DNA of 58,062 nucleotides from Streptomyces lavendofoliae (GTDB taxonomy: Bacteria > Actinomycetota > Actinomycetes > Streptomycetales > Streptomycetaceae): the NCBI RefSeq assembly GCF_014649735.1, contig NZ_BMTP01000024.1:1-58062 (forward strand), in the 5' to 3' direction. A program made the position numbers and the translations under genes. The notes below the pieces were generated by a model, which made no database searches, was not told where the DNA came from, and saw only the letters and a list, made by a program, of their open reading frames with translations. How positions within the stretch are numbered: position 1 is the first letter of the stretch; the number at the start of each line of letters is the position of its first letter. Shown here piece after piece: positions 8,518 through 17,100 of this stretch.

Positions 8518-8528
8518 GGAGGTAGACT
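8518..8528 (+). promoter_or_regulatory. ylxR Shine-Dalgarno overlapping a TAGACT -10 box
   Basis: GGAGGT at 8518-8523 is an excellent ribosome site 10 bases before GTG 8534. Sharing its last base, TAGACT (8523-8528) matches the Streptomyces vegetative -10 consensus. A transcript started from it would begin at about the GTG and be leaderless. No convincing -35 lies 17-18 bases upstream, so the promoter part is tentative. Confidence 0.35.
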
Positions 8529-8533
8529 TAACC

Positions 8534-8812
8534 GTGTCTGGCCGGACGCACGCCCGCGCCTGCCCTGAGCGAACCTGTGTGGGATGCCGGGAGCGAGCGG
8601 CCAGGCGCGATCTGCTGCGCATCGTGTTGATCAAGGGCGAGTGCGCCCCCGATCCACGCGGTACGCTGCCCGGCCGGGGTGCTTACGTGCATCCCGCCTC
8701 GGTCTGTCTCGACCTGGCGGTCCGCCGCCGGGCGTTCCCGAGGGCCTTCAGGGTCCAGGGACCGCTCGACGCCGCGGACGTCCGCCGGTACGTCGAGCAG
8801 TCCGCACCGTAA
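8534..8812 (+). CDS. ylxR: YlxR family (DUF448) RNA-binding protein
   Basis: A 92-residue basic protein with the DUF448 signature: PERTCVGCRERAARRDLLRIV near the N-terminus, then DPRGTLPGRGAYVHPASVCLDLAVRRRAFPRAFRV, the conserved GRGAY-H loop and C/A-rich helix. YlxR proteins lie between nusA and infB in many Gram-positives. They are proposed to bind RNA or nucleoid and influence rnpB expression in Bacillus. The context nusA-ylxR-infB is canonical. The strong ribosome site GGAGGT fixes GTG 8534 as start. Confidence 0.92.
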   Translation: MSGRTHARACPERTCVGCRERAARRDLLRIVLIKGECAPDPRGTLPGRGAYVHPASVCLDLAVRRRAFPRAFRVQGPLDAADVRRYVEQSAP

Positions 8813-8823
8813 GAAGAAGTACG

Positions 8824-8839
8824 GCACGGAACACCGTGC
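8824..8839 (+). other. Small hairpin after ylxR
   Basis: GCACGG (8824-8829) and CCGTGC (8834-8839) flank the tetraloop AACA, 11 bases after the ylxR stop. It may mark the start of the structured infB leader or act as a weak 3' end. Confidence 0.35.
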
Positions 8840-8877
8840 GGTCAGGTACCTCGCGAGTTGGAAGTAGGTCGAGATTG

Positions 8878-8910
8878 CGATGAGCACTCGATGAGTACGC
8901 GATGAGTACG
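8878..8910 (+). repeat. Three tandem 11-bp units in the infB leader
   Basis: The units are CGATGAGCACT (8878-8888), CGATGAGTACG (8889-8899) and CGATGAGTACG (8900-8910). The last two are identical; the first differs at two positions. Each contains an ATG, and the 11-bp period shifts the frame by one so that each mini-ORF ends on the next unit. Confidence 0.85.
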
Positions 8911-8947
8911 CCCATGAAGTAGCGACGGTCCGGCGGTAACCCGGACC
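8880..8947 (+). promoter_or_regulatory. Candidate infB leader: three overlapping mini-ORFs plus SD-proximal hairpin
   Basis: Mini-ORF 1 is ATG 8880 to TGA 8894 (MSTR), mini-ORF 2 is ATG 8891 to TGA 8905 (MSTR), and mini-ORF 3 is ATG 8902 to TAG 8922 (MSTPMK). Each start overlaps the stop of the previous one as ATGA, the classical translational-coupling arrangement. Five bases after the last stop codon a 7-bp perfect hairpin begins, GGTCCGG (8927-8933) with CCGGACC (8941-8947), ending 3 bases before the infB ribosome site AAGGAG (8951-8956). A ribosome ending on mini-ORF 3 would cover the 5' arm. The geometry is seen; a regulatory role in making IF2 is inferred. Confidence 0.5.
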
Positions 8948-8960
8948 TAAAAGGAGCGAT

Positions 8961-11900
8961 GTGGCTAAGGTCCGGGTATACGAACTCGCCAAGGAGTTCG
9001 GTGTGGAGAGCAAGGTCGTCATGGCCAAGCTCCAGGAACTCGGTGAATTCGTCCGTTCGGCGTCTTCGACCATCGAAGCGCCGGTTGTACGCAAGCTGAC
9101 CGACGCGCTGCAGGGTCCCGGCGGCAACGCCGGCAAGTCCGCAGCGAAGCCCGGCGCGCCCCGCAAGGCCGCGCCCGCCAAGCCCTCTCCCGCGGCGTCG
9201 AGCCGTCCGGGAGGCACCCCCGCCCCGTCCGCGCCCTCCCAGGCGCAGGCGGCACGTCCCGCCGCCCCGAAGCCCGGTGCTCCCGCGCCGAGGCCCGCGG
9301 CGGCCGAGAAGCCCGCGGCGGCGGAGAAGCCGGCCACGCCGGCCTCCGGCCCGCGTCCCACCCCGGGTCCGAAGCCCGCGGCGGCGCCCAAGCCGGCGCC
9401 CGCCTCGCCGGCTCCGGCGAACCCGGAGTTCACCGCGCCCCCGTCGGCCCCGGCCGCCGGTCCCCGGTCCGGTGCCACCCCCGGTCCCCGTCCCGCCGGC
9501 CGCCCGCAGGGCGAGCGCGGTCAGGGCGGCGAGCGCGGCGGCCGCCCCGGCGGCGCCCAGCGTCCCGGTGGCGAGCGTCAGGCGCCCCGTCCCGGTGCCC
9601 CGCGTCCCGCGGGTCCGCGCCCGGGCAACAACCCGTTCACCTCTGGTGGCTCCACCGGCATGGCGCGCCCGCAGGCGCCCCGTCCGGGCGGCGCCCCGCG
9701 TCCCGGTGGCCCCGGTGCCCCGGGCGGCCCGCGTCCGCAGGGCGCCGGCCAGGGCGGTCCCCGTCCGCAGGCCGGTCCCGGTGGACCGCGCCCCACTCCC
9801 GGCGGCATGCCGCGTCCCCAGGCTCCGCGCCCGGGTGGCGGCCCCGCCGGTAACCGCCCGAACCCGGGCATGATGCCGCAGCGTCCGGCTGCCGGTCCCC
9901 GCCCCGGCGGTGGCCCCGGCGGCGGTGGCCGCGGTCCCGGTGGCGGCCCCGGCCGTCCCGGTGGCGCCGGTCGTCCCGGCGGCGGCTTCGCCGGTCGTCC
10001 GGCCGGTCCCGGCGGCGGTGGCGGCGGCTTCGCCGGCCGTCCCGGTGGCGGCGGTGGCGGCGGCGGTCGTCCCGGTGGTCCCGGTGGCGGTGGCGGCGGC
10101 TTCGGCGGTCGTCCCGGCTTCGGTGGCCGTCCCGGCGGTCCCGGTGGCCGTGGTGGCACGCAGGGCGCCTTCGGCCGTCCCGGCGGCCCGGCGCGTCGTG
10201 GCCGCAAGTCGAAGCGGCAGAGGCGCCAGGAGTACGAGGCCATGCAGGCCCCGTCGGTCGGCGGCGTGATGCTGCCTCGCGGCAACGGCGAGACCGTTCG
10301 CCTGTCGCGCGGTGCGTCCCTCACCGACTTCGCGGAGAAGATCAACGCCAACCCGGCGTCGCTCGTCGCGGTCATGATGAACCTCGGCGAGATGGTCACC
10401 GCCACGCAGTCCGTCTCCGACGAGACGCTGCAGCTGCTCGGCGACGAGATGAACTACCAGGTTCAGATCGTCAGCCCCGAGGAGGAGGACCGCGAGCTGC
10501 TCGAGTCCTTCGACCTCGAGTGGGGCGAGGACGAGGGCGGCGAGGAGTACCTCGTGTCCCGTCCGCCGGTCGTGACCGTCATGGGTCACGTCGACCACGG
10601 TAAGACCCGACTGCTGGACGCGATCCGCAAGACGAACGTCGTCGCGGGCGAGGCCGGCGGTATCACGCAGCACATCGGTGCGTACCAGGTCGCCACCGAG
10701 GTCAACGGCGAGGACCGCAAGATCACCTTCATCGACACCCCGGGTCACGAGGCGTTCACCGCCATGCGTGCCCGTGGTGCGAAGTCCACCGACATCGCGA
10801 TCCTCGTGGTCGCGGCCAATGACGGTGTGATGCCCCAGACGATCGAGGCGCTGAACCACGCCAAGGCGGCCGACGTGCCGATCGTGGTCGCGGTCAACAA
10901 GATCGACGTCGAGGGTGCCGACCCGGTCAAGGTGCGCGGTCAGCTGACCGAGTACGGCCTGGTGGCCGAGGAGTACGGCGGCGACACCATGTTCGTCGAC
11001 ATCTCCGCCAAGCAGGGTCTGCACATCGACTCGCTGCTGGAGGCCGTGATCCTCACGGCCGACGCCTCGCTCGACCTGCGGGCCAACCCGGAGCAGGACG
11101 CGCAGGGTATTGCCATCGAGGCCCACCTGGACAAGGGCCGCGGCGCCGTCGCGACCGTCCTGGTCCAGCGAGGCACGCTGCGGGTCGGCGACACGATGGT
11201 CGCGGGCGACGCCTACGGCCGTGTCCGCGCCATGCTCGACGACAAGGGCGAGAACGTGGAAGAGGCGGGTCCCTCGACCCCGGTCCTCGTCCTCGGTCTC
11301 ACCAACGTCCCGGGCGCCGGCGACAACTTCCTGGTGGTCGACGAGGACCGTACGGCCCGTCAGATCGCCGAGAAGCGTGCCGCCCGTGAGCGCAACGCCG
11401 CGTTCGCCAAGCGCGTGCGCCGCGTCTCCCTCGAGGACCTGGACAAGGTGCTCAAGGCCGGCGAGATCCAGCAGCTCAACCTCATCATCAAGGGTGACGC
11501 TTCCGGTTCCGTCGAGGCGCTCGAGTCGTCGCTGCTCCAGCTGGACGTCGGCGAAGAGGTCGACATCCGGGTCCTGCACCGCGGTGTCGGTGCGGTCACG
11601 GAGTCGGACATCGACCTGGCGATGGGCTCCGACGCCATCGTCATCGGCTTCAACGTCCGCGCGGCCGGCCGTGCCGCGCAGATGGCGGAGCGCGAGGGTG
11701 TCGACGTCCGGTACTACTCGGTGATCTACCAGGCCATCGAGGAGATCGAGGCAGCCCTCAAGGGCATGCTCAAGCCGGAGTACGAAGAGGTCGAGCTCGG
11801 CACGGCGGAGATCCGCGAGGTCTTCCGCTCGTCCAAGCTGGGCAACATCGCCGGTGTCCTCATCCGCTCCGGCGAGGTGCGACGCAACACCAAGGCGCGC

Positions 11901-12083
11901 CTCATCCGCGACGGCAAGGTCATCGCGGAGAACCTCAACATCGAGGGTCTGCGTCGCTTCAAGGACGACGTCACCGAGATCCGCGAAGGCTTCGAGGGTG
12001 GTATCAACCTCGGAAACTTCAACGACATCAAGGTCGACGACGTCATCGCGACGTACGAGATGCGCGAGAAGCCGCGCGGCTGA
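8961..12083 (+). CDS. infB: Translation initiation factor IF-2
   Basis: GTPase that brings initiator tRNA to the 30S subunit and promotes subunit joining. At 1040 residues it is long, as in Streptomyces. Residues 1-50 are the IF2N helical domain (VRVYELAKEFGVESKVVMAKLQELGEFV). About residues 50-415 are a disordered Pro/Gly/Arg/Ala region whose last part is glycine-rich. The conserved core follows with a second IF2N-like segment, the GTPase signatures GHVDHGKT (about 541-548), DTPGHE (about 592) and NKID (about 646), and the C-terminal beta-barrel and initiator-tRNA binding domains. GTG 8961 is fixed by AAGGAG five bases upstream. The unusual leader is described separately. Confidence 0.97.
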   Translation: MAKVRVYELAKEFGVESKVVMAKLQELGEFVRSASSTIEAPVVRKLTDALQGPGGNAGKSAAKPGAPRKAAPAKPSPAASSRPGGTPAPSAPSQAQAARPAAPKPGAPAPRPAAAEKPAAAEKPATPASGPRPTPGPKPAAAPKPAPASPAPANPEFTAPPSAPAAGPRSGATPGPRPAGRPQGERGQGGERGGRPGGAQRPGGERQAPRPGAPRPAGPRPGNNPFTSGGSTGMARPQAPRPGGAPRPGGPGAPGGPRPQGAGQGGPRPQAGPGGPRPTPGGMPRPQAPRPGGGPAGNRPNPGMMPQRPAAGPRPGGGPGGGGRGPGGGPGRPGGAGRPGGGFAGRPAGPGGGGGGFAGRPGGGGGGGGRPGGPGGGGGGFGGRPGFGGRPGGPGGRGGTQGAFGRPGGPARRGRKSKRQRRQEYEAMQAPSVGGVMLPRGNGETVRLSRGASLTDFAEKINANPASLVAVMMNLGEMVTATQSVSDETLQLLGDEMNYQVQIVSPEEEDRELLESFDLEWGEDEGGEEYLVSRPPVVTVMGHVDHGKTRLLDAIRKTNVVAGEAGGITQHIGAYQVATEVNGEDRKITFIDTPGHEAFTAMRARGAKSTDIAILVVAANDGVMPQTIEALNHAKAADVPIVVAVNKIDVEGADPVKVRGQLTEYGLVAEEYGGDTMFVDISAKQGLHIDSLLEAVILTADASLDLRANPEQDAQGIAIEAHLDKGRGAVATVLVQRGTLRVGDTMVAGDAYGRVRAMLDDKGENVEEAGPSTPVLVLGLTNVPGAGDNFLVVDEDRTARQIAEKRAARERNAAFAKRVRRVSLEDLDKVLKAGEIQQLNLIIKGDASGSVEALESSLLQLDVGEEVDIRVLHRGVGAVTESDIDLAMGSDAIVIGFNVRAAGRAAQMAEREGVDVRYYSVIYQAIEEIEAALKGMLKPEYEEVELGTAEIREVFRSSKLGNIAGVLIRSGEVRRNTKARLIRDGKVIAENLNIEGLRRFKDDVTEIREGFEGGINLGNFNDIKVDDVIATYEMREKPRG

Positions 12084-12222
12084 TCCCAGCCACGGCAGCC
12101 GGGGCCGGTCGGCGGAAGTATTTCCGTCGATCGGCCCCGGCCGTTCCGTGTACGGTTCTTGGTGTCCCTGCCAAGCGGTTGGCGGGGCACTGACCCCGAA
12201 CCGGCGGGACATCCGGGCACAC

Positions 12223-12516
12223 ATGTATGTGGGGACTCTGTCCTTCGACCTGCTCCTCGGCGACGTACGGTCGCTGAAGGAGAAGCGCTCCGTCGTCCGC
12301 CCGATCATCGCGGAGCTGCAACGCAAGTTCGCGGTGAGCGTGGCGGAGACCGGCTCCCAGAACCTCCACCGCCGGGCCGGAATCGGCCTCGCGGTGGTGT
12401 CCGGGGACGTCGGGCACCTGACGGACGTGCTGGACCGGTGCGAGCGCCTGGTCGCGGGCCGGCCCGAGGTGGAGCTGCTGTCGGTACGCCGGCGCATGCA
12501 CACCGATGAAGACTGA
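12223..12516 (+). CDS. DUF503 family protein (YlxP-like)
   Basis: A 97-residue protein starting at ATG 12223 (MYVGTLSFDLLLGDVRSLKEKRSVVRPIIAELQRKFAVSVAET). The SLKEKRSVVRPII motif and the following SVAE element identify DUF503, the YlxP family found between infB and rbfA. Proposed to be a ribosome-associated assembly factor, mainly from genomic context. It sits 139 bases after infB and 51 bases before rbfA in the same direction. The open frame runs further upstream, but the ATG gives the family-typical N-terminus. Confidence 0.9.
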   Translation: MYVGTLSFDLLLGDVRSLKEKRSVVRPIIAELQRKFAVSVAETGSQNLHRRAGIGLAVVSGDVGHLTDVLDRCERLVAGRPEVELLSVRRRMHTDED

Positions 12517-12567
12517 ACGTGCCGCATCGCGGTACGACGAACGTAGGACGAAAGAGGAGAAGGACCG

Positions 12568-13020
12568 GTGGCCGACAACGCGCGGGCCCGCAAGCTGGCC
12601 GATCGCATCCAGGTCGTGGTCGCGGAGACCCTGGACCGGCGTATCAAGGATCCGCGACTGGGCTTCGTGACCATCACGGACGCCCGGGTCACCGGTGACC
12701 TGCGGGAGGCCACGGTCTTCTACACGGTCTACGGCGACGAGGAGGAGCGGGCGGCGTCCGCGGCGGCACTGGAGTCCGCCAAGGGCGTCCTGCGCTCCGA
12801 GGTGGGCCGGCAGACCGGTGTCCGCTTCACGCCGAGCCTGACCTTCGTCCCCGACGCGCTGCCGGACAACGCCCGCACCATCGAGGACCTCCTCCACAAG
12901 GCCCGGGCCAAGGACGCGGAGGTCCGCGAGGTGTCCACCGGCAAGACGTACGCCGGCGAGGCCGACCCGTACCGCAAGCCGGAGGACGAGGACCAGGACG
13001 AGGACGCAGCCTCCGAATGA
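12568..13020 (+). CDS. rbfA: Ribosome-binding factor A
   Basis: Cold-shock and 16S rRNA maturation factor that binds the 30S subunit. The 150-residue protein has the single KH-like RbfA domain: ARKLADRIQVVVAETLDRRIKDPRLGFVTITDARVTGDLREATVFYTVYG, then LTFVPDALPDNARTIEDLLHKA, with the conserved F-x-x-D-x-x-x-x-N-x-x-x-I/L segment. An acidic tail ends the protein. GTG 12568 follows an AGGAGAAGGA site. The stop TGA (13018-13020) overlaps the truB ATG (13017), so the two are translationally coupled. Confidence 0.95.
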   Translation: MADNARARKLADRIQVVVAETLDRRIKDPRLGFVTITDARVTGDLREATVFYTVYGDEEERAASAAALESAKGVLRSEVGRQTGVRFTPSLTFVPDALPDNARTIEDLLHKARAKDAEVREVSTGKTYAGEADPYRKPEDEDQDEDAASE

Positions 13021-13916
13021 CACAGCACACCAGGACGCCCGACGGGCTTGTCATCGTCGACAAGCCGTCGGGCTTCACTTCGCACGACGTCGTCGCCAAG
13101 ATGCGCGGGATCGCCAGGACCCGCCGCGTCGGACACGCGGGGACGCTCGACCCGATGGCGACCGGCGTGCTGGTCCTCGGCGTCGAGAAGGCCACCAAGC
13201 TCCTCGGTCACCTCGCACTGACCGAGAAGGAGTACCTGGGCACCGTCCGGCTCGGGCAGAACACCGTCACCGACGACGCGGAGGGCGAGATCACCTCGTC
13301 CACCGACGCCTCCCGGGTCACCCGCGAGGCCGTCGACGGCGAGGTCGCCAAGCTGACCGGCGCCATCATGCAGGTGCCGTCCAAGGTCAGCGCCATCAAG
13401 ATCGACGGCAAGCGGTCGTACGCGCGCGTGCGGGGCGGCGAGGAGTTCGACATCCCGGCCCGCCCGGTGACGGTGTCGTCCTTCCAGGTGTACGACATGC
13501 GCGACGCCGTCGCGGAGGACGGCACGCCCGTCGTGGACCTGGTCGTCTCGGTGGTCTGCTCCTCCGGCACGTACATCCGCGCCCTCGCCCGCGACATCGG
13601 CGCCGGACTCGGCGTCGGCGGCCACCTCACGGCCCTGCGGCGCACCCGCGTCGGCCCGTACAAGCTGGACGCGGCCCGCACCCTGGACCAGCTCCAGGAG
13701 GACCTCAGCGTCATGCCGGTCGCCGACGCCGCGGCCGCCGCGTTCCCCCGCTGGGACGTGGACGAGCGGCGGGCGAAACTGCTGCTGAACGGCGTACGGC
13801 TGGACATGCCGGCGTACGGCGCGTCCCCGGTGGCCGTCTTCGGCCCGGAGGGCCGGTTCCTGGCGCTGGTGGAGGAGAAGAACGGCAAGGCGAAGAGCCT
13901 CGCCGTCTTCGGCTGA
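13017..13916 (+). CDS. truB: tRNA pseudouridine(55) synthase TruB
   Basis: Makes pseudouridine 55 in the T-loop of tRNAs. The 299-residue protein carries the TruB signature GLVIVDKPSGFTSHDVVAKMRGIARTRRVGHAGTLDPMATGVL, with the catalytic Asp in GTLDPMA. Downstream are KVSAIKIDGKRSYARVRGGEE, the conserved CSSGTYIRALARDIG, and a C-terminal PUA-like domain. The ATGA overlap with rbfA couples the genes. It is the last gene of the infB cluster, followed by a long hairpin. Confidence 0.96.
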   Translation: MTQHTRTPDGLVIVDKPSGFTSHDVVAKMRGIARTRRVGHAGTLDPMATGVLVLGVEKATKLLGHLALTEKEYLGTVRLGQNTVTDDAEGEITSSTDASRVTREAVDGEVAKLTGAIMQVPSKVSAIKIDGKRSYARVRGGEEFDIPARPVTVSSFQVYDMRDAVAEDGTPVVDLVVSVVCSSGTYIRALARDIGAGLGVGGHLTALRRTRVGPYKLDAARTLDQLQEDLSVMPVADAAAAAFPRWDVDERRAKLLLNGVRLDMPAYGASPVAVFGPEGRFLALVEEKNGKAKSLAVFG

Positions 13917-13954
13917 CCCGGCCCGCGCGCCCCGGAGGGTGGGACCCGCCCACC

Positions 13955-13998
13955 GTGGAGCGGGCGGCGGGCGCCCCGGCGCCGGCGGCCCGCTCCAC
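13955..13998 (+). terminator. Long hairpin terminating the rimP-truB cluster
   Basis: GTGGAGCGGGC (13955-13965) and GCCCGCTCCAC (13988-13998) form a perfect 11-bp stem. The interior holds a second GGCGC/GCGCC pairing, giving one long rod-like structure 39 bases after the truB stop. Role inferred from position and stability. Confidence 0.65.
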
Positions 13999-14142
13999 GA
14001 TCCCCCTCTTCGTGGGTCTATCCGTCCGGCGGCCCGAATTCACCCGGTTGGCCAGGCGCTCGGAGTGAACGACGGGAGCACTCGGGGGCGCTTTCCCGTC
14101 ACGTCCTTCACCCGGTGATCAACACCGTCCTACCGTCGAACC

Positions 14143-17100
14143 ATGGAACGCGGGGAACGGGCGACGCTGGTGCGGATCTGTGATCCGGCGGGCACCACCC
14201 GCGGGATCGGCTTCGTCGCCGACGCCGAGGGCACGGTGCTGACCAGCCACGAAGCGGTGGACGGACTCGTACGGGTCATGGTGCGCGCACCCGGGGAGGG
14301 GGAGGGGCGCGCCTGGATCGCCGAGGGCGACGCCATCACCCCGCTGCCCGGGGCCGACCTGGCACTCGTGCGCACCGAGGGCCTGGGCGTGGCCCCGCTG
14401 CCCGTCGCGGCCCGGCAGCGCGTCGAGGCCGGGACGTACGTACGGATCGCCGCGCGCGGCTGGCGCGAGGCGCGGGTGCTCGGCACCGCCCCGGTCACCT
14501 ACACCGCGTCCGACCGGTTCCACCTGCTCGGTGACGTGCTGGAGCTCGCCATCGGGACCGAGGGCCGCGAGGCGCTACGGCTCGGCGGCGAAGCCGCGGG
14601 CGGCCCCGTCCTGGACGCCTCGACCGGCGCGGTGCTGGGCGTGCTCGGTACCGCCCTGCACGCCGGGCACCGGGCGGCCGGGCTCGCCGTACCGCTCGCG
14701 CGGATCGCCGCCGCCGCGCCCGACGGCCCGCTGGCCGCCCTGCTGCGGCGCAACGCCGCCACCGTCCCGGCGTACGGCGACGACCTCAACCTCGCCGGCG
14801 CCCTCCGCCTCACCGCCATGACGCGCGCCACCCCCGGCGGGTCCGGCACCTGCCCCGACCCGGTGGAACGGCGCGCCGTGGCCCGGGAGCTCGACGCGTT
14901 CACCGCGTCGGACGCCACGGTGTTCGCCCTCGTCGGCGACCCGGGCAGCGGCCGGACCACCGAACTGCGCGCCCTCACCGCCCGCCGCGAGCACGCCGCC
15001 GCGCCCGCCCCCACCCTCTGGCTGCGCGGCGCCGACCTGCGCGCCGACGACACCTCCCTGGCCGACGCCGCCGCGAGGGCGCTGCGGCACGCCGGGCGCG
15101 TCGTGGCCTGCTCGGGCGGGCCCGCCGACCCGGGCACCGCCACACCCGCGCGAGTGGCCCGGCTCGCCCGGGACGGGGGACGTCCCCTGCTGGTCGTCCT
15201 CGACGCCCCCGAGGAGATGCCGCCCGTCCTGACGCACCGGCTCACCGCGTGGACCGCCGGCACCGTGGGCTGGCTCCGCGCCCACGGCGCCCGGCTCGTC
15301 GTCGCCTGCCGGCCCGAGTACTGGGAGCGGGCGGGCGCGCTCCACCCCGCCGGGACGCTGTACCGGCCCGGGCGGCCCGCCTGGCGGCTGCCGGACGCCC
15401 TCCGGGTCGGCGACCTGTCCGGGCGCGAGGCCGCACGGGCGCGCGAACGGTACGGGCTGCCCGGCGACGCCCTCGCGGCGGACGACGCCCGGCACCCGCT
15501 GGCGCTGCGGCTCCTCGCCGAGGTGCGCGAAACCCTCCCCGGGGACGTACCGGGGCGGCCGGGCCGGCACGAGGTGTTCGCCGCCCACCTGGACCTGATG
15601 TGCCTGCGCGTCGCCGGCCGGATCGCCGCCGCGGACCGGCCCGCCCCCCGAGCCGGCGCGGTACGGCGGCTCGCCGCCCGGGTGGCGGGGCGCGTCCACG
15701 AGGCGGCGCGGCACTGCCTGGGCCCCGGGCAGGGGCAACTGGACCGTGAGGCGTTCGGGGAGCTGTTCCCCTGGACCACCGGCTGGGCCGCCGCCGTCCT
15801 GACGGAGGGCCTGCTCGTCCCCGCGGGCGCCGGCTACCGGTTCGCCCACGAGGAGGTCGGCGACTGGATCCAGGGCGGGCACCTGGACCTGGACGCGGCG
15901 CTCGACGCGCTGGTCCACGGCGACGCCCCCGCGGACCTGCCCGTACCACGCCACCGGATCGGGCCGGTCGTCCAGGCGCTGCTGCTCCTGGACCGGGTCC
16001 GGGGACCGGCCGCGGCGGCCCGGCGGCTGACGGCCCTGGTCGCCGCACTGGACCGGCCCGCCGGCGCCGAGGCCGCCTGGTGGGGAGCCCGCCTGCTGGG
16101 GGAGACGCTGCTCCGGGTGCCGGACGTACGGCCCTACCTGGGCGTGCTGCGGCTGCTCGCGGAACGCCTCACCGCCGCCTCGGGCGCCCGCGGGGCGCAC
16201 GACGCGTTCGGCCCCTGGTTCTGGGAACGGCTCCGTATCGGCGAGGACGACCGCGTCGACCTGCTGCGTCGCCTGGTGCCCGCGGACGGGGCCCCCGGGA
16301 CCGGGGACGTGCCGCGCTTCCTGGACGCCGTCGCCGTACGGCTGGCGGCCGACCCCCGGGGCGTACAGCCCCTGCTGTGCCGCTGGTTCACCGACGAGCG
16401 GCCGCTGCCCGCCCGGCCCGGCGCCCTGATGCGGCCCACCGTCGCCGGTGCCGCGCAGGCCCTGCTGTACGCCCACCGGGACCTGGCCGTCGACGACCTG
16501 TGCGAGGCGCTCGTCACCACCGCGCACCCGCGCGCCGACGAACTGCTCGCCGCCCTCGCCGAGGACGAGCCGGCCGCGCTGTGCCGGGCCGTCGACCGGT
16601 GGGCGCACGACGACACCCGGCCCGGCCGGCGCCTGGCCGCCGCCGCGTACGGCCGGCTGCTCGCCGCCCGGGTCACCGCCCAGGCCGACCGCGAGCACCT
16701 GCGGTACGCCGCCCTCGCGCTCCTCGCCCGCCCCGACGGCCGAACGCCGCGCGGAGCGGCACTCGGCATCCTCGTACGCGACCCGCACAGCAGGCCCCGG
16801 TACCTCCGCGAGGCCCTGGCCGCGTTCCGCGCGGCCGACCCCGGGGTGCCACCGGACGCGCTGGCCGCGGCCCTGCGCACCCACCCCGAGCCGGTCCTCG
16901 CCGCGCTGCGCGCCCGGCTCCTGGACGGCGGCCCCGACGCCGGCGCCGTACTGGCGGAGCTCGCCCTGGTCCGCACGCCCGCGCTCGCCCGCCGCGCCGC
17001 CGAGCTGGTCCGTGCCTACGTCCACCGCCATCCCGAGGGCGCCGGCCACGCCGCGGCGTACGTCGACCGGCGCCTGGAGCAGGGCCCGGCCGCCCGTGCG

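Noticed and set aside
8748..12713. A 1321-codon open frame on the minus strand antisense to infB
   Set aside because: Long antisense frames are expected where GC3 is near 100% because stop codons are rare in the mirrored frame. No motif, no ribosome site, and the plus strand encodes unmistakable IF2.
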